A stretch of 64,000 bases of DNA from assembly GCF_017916325.1 (NCBI RefSeq), contig NC_090161.1, positions 571,001 to 635,000 on the forward strand, given 5' to 3'. This document shows positions 61,771-64,000 of the stretch, piece after piece. The DNA is from Leishmania martiniquensis. Taxonomy: Eukaryota; Euglenozoa; Kinetoplastea; Trypanosomatida; Trypanosomatidae. Position 1 is the first letter of the stretch. The number at the start of each line of letters is the position of its first letter. Both the position numbers and the translations under genes were made by a program. The notes beneath the pieces were generated by a model that had not been told where the DNA came from, ran no database searches, and was given only the letters and a program-made list of their open reading frames with translations.

Positions 61771-62898
61771 ATGCCCACTGATACTTTTTCCGCTCGTGAG
61801 GCCCTTGGCGTGCCGCCCGTCAGGGCAGAAGAGAAACTGCCGCGTTCTTTGGCGTCTACTCCAAAGGCGGCGGCGGGGTCGAGAGTGGGGGAGGGGGCTG
61901 AACCATCCGTGGAGTGCGCCGCAGCAACATCAAAGCAGCTGAAGGCGACCCTGCTCGAGGCCGGTGTCAAGCCGGTGCCTCATTATGCGCGTCGCCGTCC
62001 ACGATGCTGCACTGACGCCGGTGGAGCTCTGCTGACCCCGAGATCAGAGCGCAGCTTTTGCGCTCGTCAAGGCTGCACACCCGACACAGAGGAGTCGGCA
62101 AGCTGGCCGACAATCGGCATTGGGGTGCAAGAGCTCGCTAGTGGAGCTGCGCATGGAGCAGCTGCGAATTCTGGCGCGGGGGACGCAGGGATGCCGTCGG
62201 TTTCGGGGCAAAGCTTGCAGGACGCCACACCGCACCGTGGCAACAGCGATCTCGGTAACGCTTCTGTGCCCACTCTGGCAGTCGGCACGACCGATTGCAT
62301 CAGATGCGCAGAAGTTTCCCCAGTGACAGCGGCCGAAATCTGGGTGCCGACGCAGTTCACCACGGCTGCTGGGCGAGCTATATGCGTGCGAGAGAGGCGA
62401 CTCTTGACGGTCGACTCACCCTACTGGAAGCTCCTCCGCTTCGACCCGGCGAGAGAGGCGATTGTGGCACCGCCTGACTTGTCTATCGGCGAATGTGGCT
62501 GCGACGATGGTGACTCTCGGGAGCTCTTCGACATAATGCTTTCTGCAAAGCGCGAAACGGAGCAGCTGCCCTGTGACGCTGCTGCGGAGCTTGGCGGTGC
62601 TATCGGCCAGTCATTGTACGAGGGCTCCGCTCGCACCGTGCCACCGTTGACATCCACAAGTGCTGGTTATGTGTTGCCGTATCCCTGTGTGCGGCGTCAA
62701 CGTGCTGCGTCCTGCCCAGAGCGCGTTGTCGGCTCGCCTCCTTATTCCTCGATAGGCGAGGGCACGGTCTACTCATTGCCGCCCTTCTCGGGCTTTTGTG
62801 CCGCTGATGGACGTCCTTTCTACTGCCGCTGCTCGTATGCCTCTGCTGAGCGTCAAGGCCGCCAACAAAGCCGGGCTGACTATGCCGAGGGGGCTTGA
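61771..62898 (+). CDS. Hypothetical protein
   Basis: A 375-residue protein of unknown family. The N-terminal ~170 residues are Ala/Ser/Gly-rich and probably disordered. A more ordered segment lies about 190-245 (EIWVPTQFTTAAGRAICVRE, LLTVDSPYWKLLRFDPAREA), then a Cys-rich acidic stretch, and a Ser/Pro-rich tail with several cysteines. It sits between the two docking-domain genes. ATG 61771 immediately follows a C-run and is the first in frame. Confidence 0.6.
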   Translation: MPTDTFSAREALGVPPVRAEEKLPRSLASTPKAAAGSRVGEGAEPSVECAAATSKQLKATLLEAGVKPVPHYARRRPRCCTDAGGALLTPRSERSFCARQGCTPDTEESASWPTIGIGVQELASGAAHGAAANSGAGDAGMPSVSGQSLQDATPHRGNSDLGNASVPTLAVGTTDCIRCAEVSPVTAAEIWVPTQFTTAAGRAICVRERRLLTVDSPYWKLLRFDPAREAIVAPPDLSIGECGCDDGDSRELFDIMLSAKRETEQLPCDAAAELGGAIGQSLYEGSARTVPPLTSTSAGYVLPYPCVRRQRAASCPERVVGSPPYSSIGEGTVYSLPPFSGFCAADGRPFYCRCSYASAERQGRQQSRADYAEGA

Positions 62899-63681
62899 CA
62901 AAGCTTGACATGGTTATGCTCGGCTGAAGGCGCGCAATTCTCTCGGACGCAATTTTTTTGTGTGCGTGTGTACATAAGAGTGAGTGCAGCCTTTCGCTGT
63001 GCACTGCTGCAGTCTTTTCTTATCCTCTGTCTGTCTGCTGCTACCTGCTCCTGGCGCGCCGTTCGTGAATGTGCCCATGGATTACACGCCCATGCCTACA
63101 CTCACCAACCCATCGGCTCCTTGGTCGGACGGGCGCCAAAAAAGTGCGGTGGTGAAATAAAGCGGTCAAGTGGGGATCGTGCCTCACCTCGCTTGGGATG
63201 AGTGGGCGAGAGACGAGCTGACCGGAATGCATCTCGGCTGCGGGCCTCTTCAGTTTGAACCGCGAGTCTATGAAGAACAAACGATGAACGAGTATGCATC
63301 GGGTGTGGAGGTGCAGCGACGGAGAGGAAAACAAGCGATGGCGGCGTCTTTCTCTTCGTCTCGATGTCCCCCCACCCTCCACGCGCGGAAACCGCCTTTA
63401 GCCCTTCTCCGCCCGATCCGTTCTTCGTTTTCGTCTCTCCTCCTTCCCCGACTTGACCGCTCCTTCCTCCCCCCGACGCACTCCCTCGTCCGCCATGGCG
63501 TTCGCTGCATCCCCCTGGACGGCCCCCCTTTTCTTCAAAAAAGTTGGCTGTGCTGCACCCTTTTTTCTTTCGGGCTTGCCCTCGCGGCCTTCCTTGTAGC
63601 TATCCTTCCCTTCGCTTTTGTTGGTGCGTGTGCCCATCTCGCTGCAACGCACCTCGTTGAGTGCAAGCGCACGCCGTGCCG
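62899..63681. other. Intergenic region
   Basis: T/C-rich tracts near 63358-63480 and 63540-63625. A 202-codon open frame across 63170-63778 starts without ATG and is low-complexity; it overlaps the next gene in another frame. Confidence 0.5.
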
Positions 63682-64000
63682 ATGGGATCGACCCCCGTTG
63701 AAGCTGCGTCGGCAGCGGTCCCTTTGCACAGTTCTGACGCACTTGATGCTCTGCAGGAGCTGCTCACAAACTTTGTGATGGACAGCATGTACGATAGACC
63801 GAACGACATCCTCGAGTACATGGTCTTGTGGGCTCGCCGGCAGCTGCTTCAGGAGCAGGAGGGGAGCGAGACTGTGACAGTTGCGGCCAGGAAGGCGTCG
63901 TGCTTGTCCATTACTCCCACTAATGGCGCTGCTTCGATACAGGCAGCCGTCTTCTCGGAGACCCCCGATGGGGAAGAACCGGGGGTGGATGTGGAGGCGG
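63682..64000 (+). CDS. Second RIIa/DPY30-type docking-domain protein (partial)
   Basis: From ATG 63682 the frame is open to the end of the window, so the 3' part is missing. The translation begins MGSTPVEAASAAV and contains ALDALQELLTNFVMDSMY with RPNDILEYMVLWARRQLL, closely parallel to the docking helices of the protein at 60554 (DAMESRPANIYEYMMTWATR). The MGS start could be an N-myristoylation site. A polar, Ala/Ser-rich tail follows. This is likely a tandem-type paralogue separated by one gene. Confidence 0.7.
   Translation, partial: MGSTPVEAASAAVPLHSSDALDALQELLTNFVMDSMYDRPNDILEYMVLWARRQLLQEQEGSETVTVAARKASCLSITPTNGAASIQAAVFSETPDGEEPGVDVEA

Overview
The window reads as nuclear DNA of a trypanosomatid of the Leishmania group. 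The evidence is: every convincing gene is intronless and on the + strand, as in one polycistronic unit; intergenic DNA is full of polypyrimidine tracts followed by AG (trans-splice acceptors), CA/TG microsatellites and C-runs; there are dispersed ~0.5 kb elements resembling Leishmania SIDER retroposons; and the gene set is characteristic (thimet oligopeptidase, proline dehydrogenase, CDP-diacylglycerol synthase, a tandem RPS28 pair, sphingolipid desaturase, trypanosomatid COX subunit V). From memory this gene order resembles the middle of chromosome 26 of L. major; I could not check that. All product names come from reading motifs by eye.

Layout. 1-0.4 kb: 3' end of a SNF2/SHPRH-type helicase. 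0.4-4.3 kb: long gap with a T-poor stretch and SIDER-like copy 1. 4.3-12.3 kb: M3 oligopeptidase, SIDER-like copy 2, a beta-propeller protein, and an EF-hand/WD40 protein with an acylation-like N-terminus. 12.3-18.0 kb: gap with SIDER-like copy 3, a decayed Q/P-rich gene and copy A of a ~0.9 kb dispersed element. 18.0-22.8 kb: a U-box-like protein and proline dehydrogenase. 22.8-26.1 kb: gap with a 42-nt perfect palindrome. 26.1-31.3 kb: CDP-DAG synthase, two RPS28 genes with identical coding sequences, and a MIT-domain protein. 32-34.8 kb: a leucine-rich repeat gene broken by a 2-nt CT-repeat shift, and a small Rmp1/NEPRO-like candidate. 34.8-39.9 kb: a compositionally odd gap (extremely T-poor, then G/T-rich) with copy B of the dispersed element in inverted orientation. 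39.9-46.4 kb: sphingolipid desaturase, COX subunit V, small hypotheticals and a TerD-like/RS-rich protein. 47.5-50.6 kb: a membrane protein kinase that fuses a PAS domain and decayed hybrid-histidine-kinase/receiver regions to an intact STE11/MAP3K-like catalytic domain. 52.8-64 kb: ankyrin-repeat protein, TRAPPC12-like TPR protein, coiled-coil protein, two small RIIa/DPY30-type docking proteins and one unknown.

The genes do not form a functional operon; polycistronic transcription in these organisms does not group pathways. Themes are lipid synthesis (CDP-DAG synthase, sphingolipid desaturase), mitochondrial metabolism (PRODH, COX V), signalling (PAS-MAP3K, EF-hand/WD40, docking-domain proteins) and membrane traffic (MIT, TRAPPC12-like). 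The most interesting item is the PAS/pseudo-two-component MAP3K. Also notable are the hairpins at the start of both RPS28 3' UTRs and the arrangement of near-identical direct and inverted repeats, which could support gene amplification.
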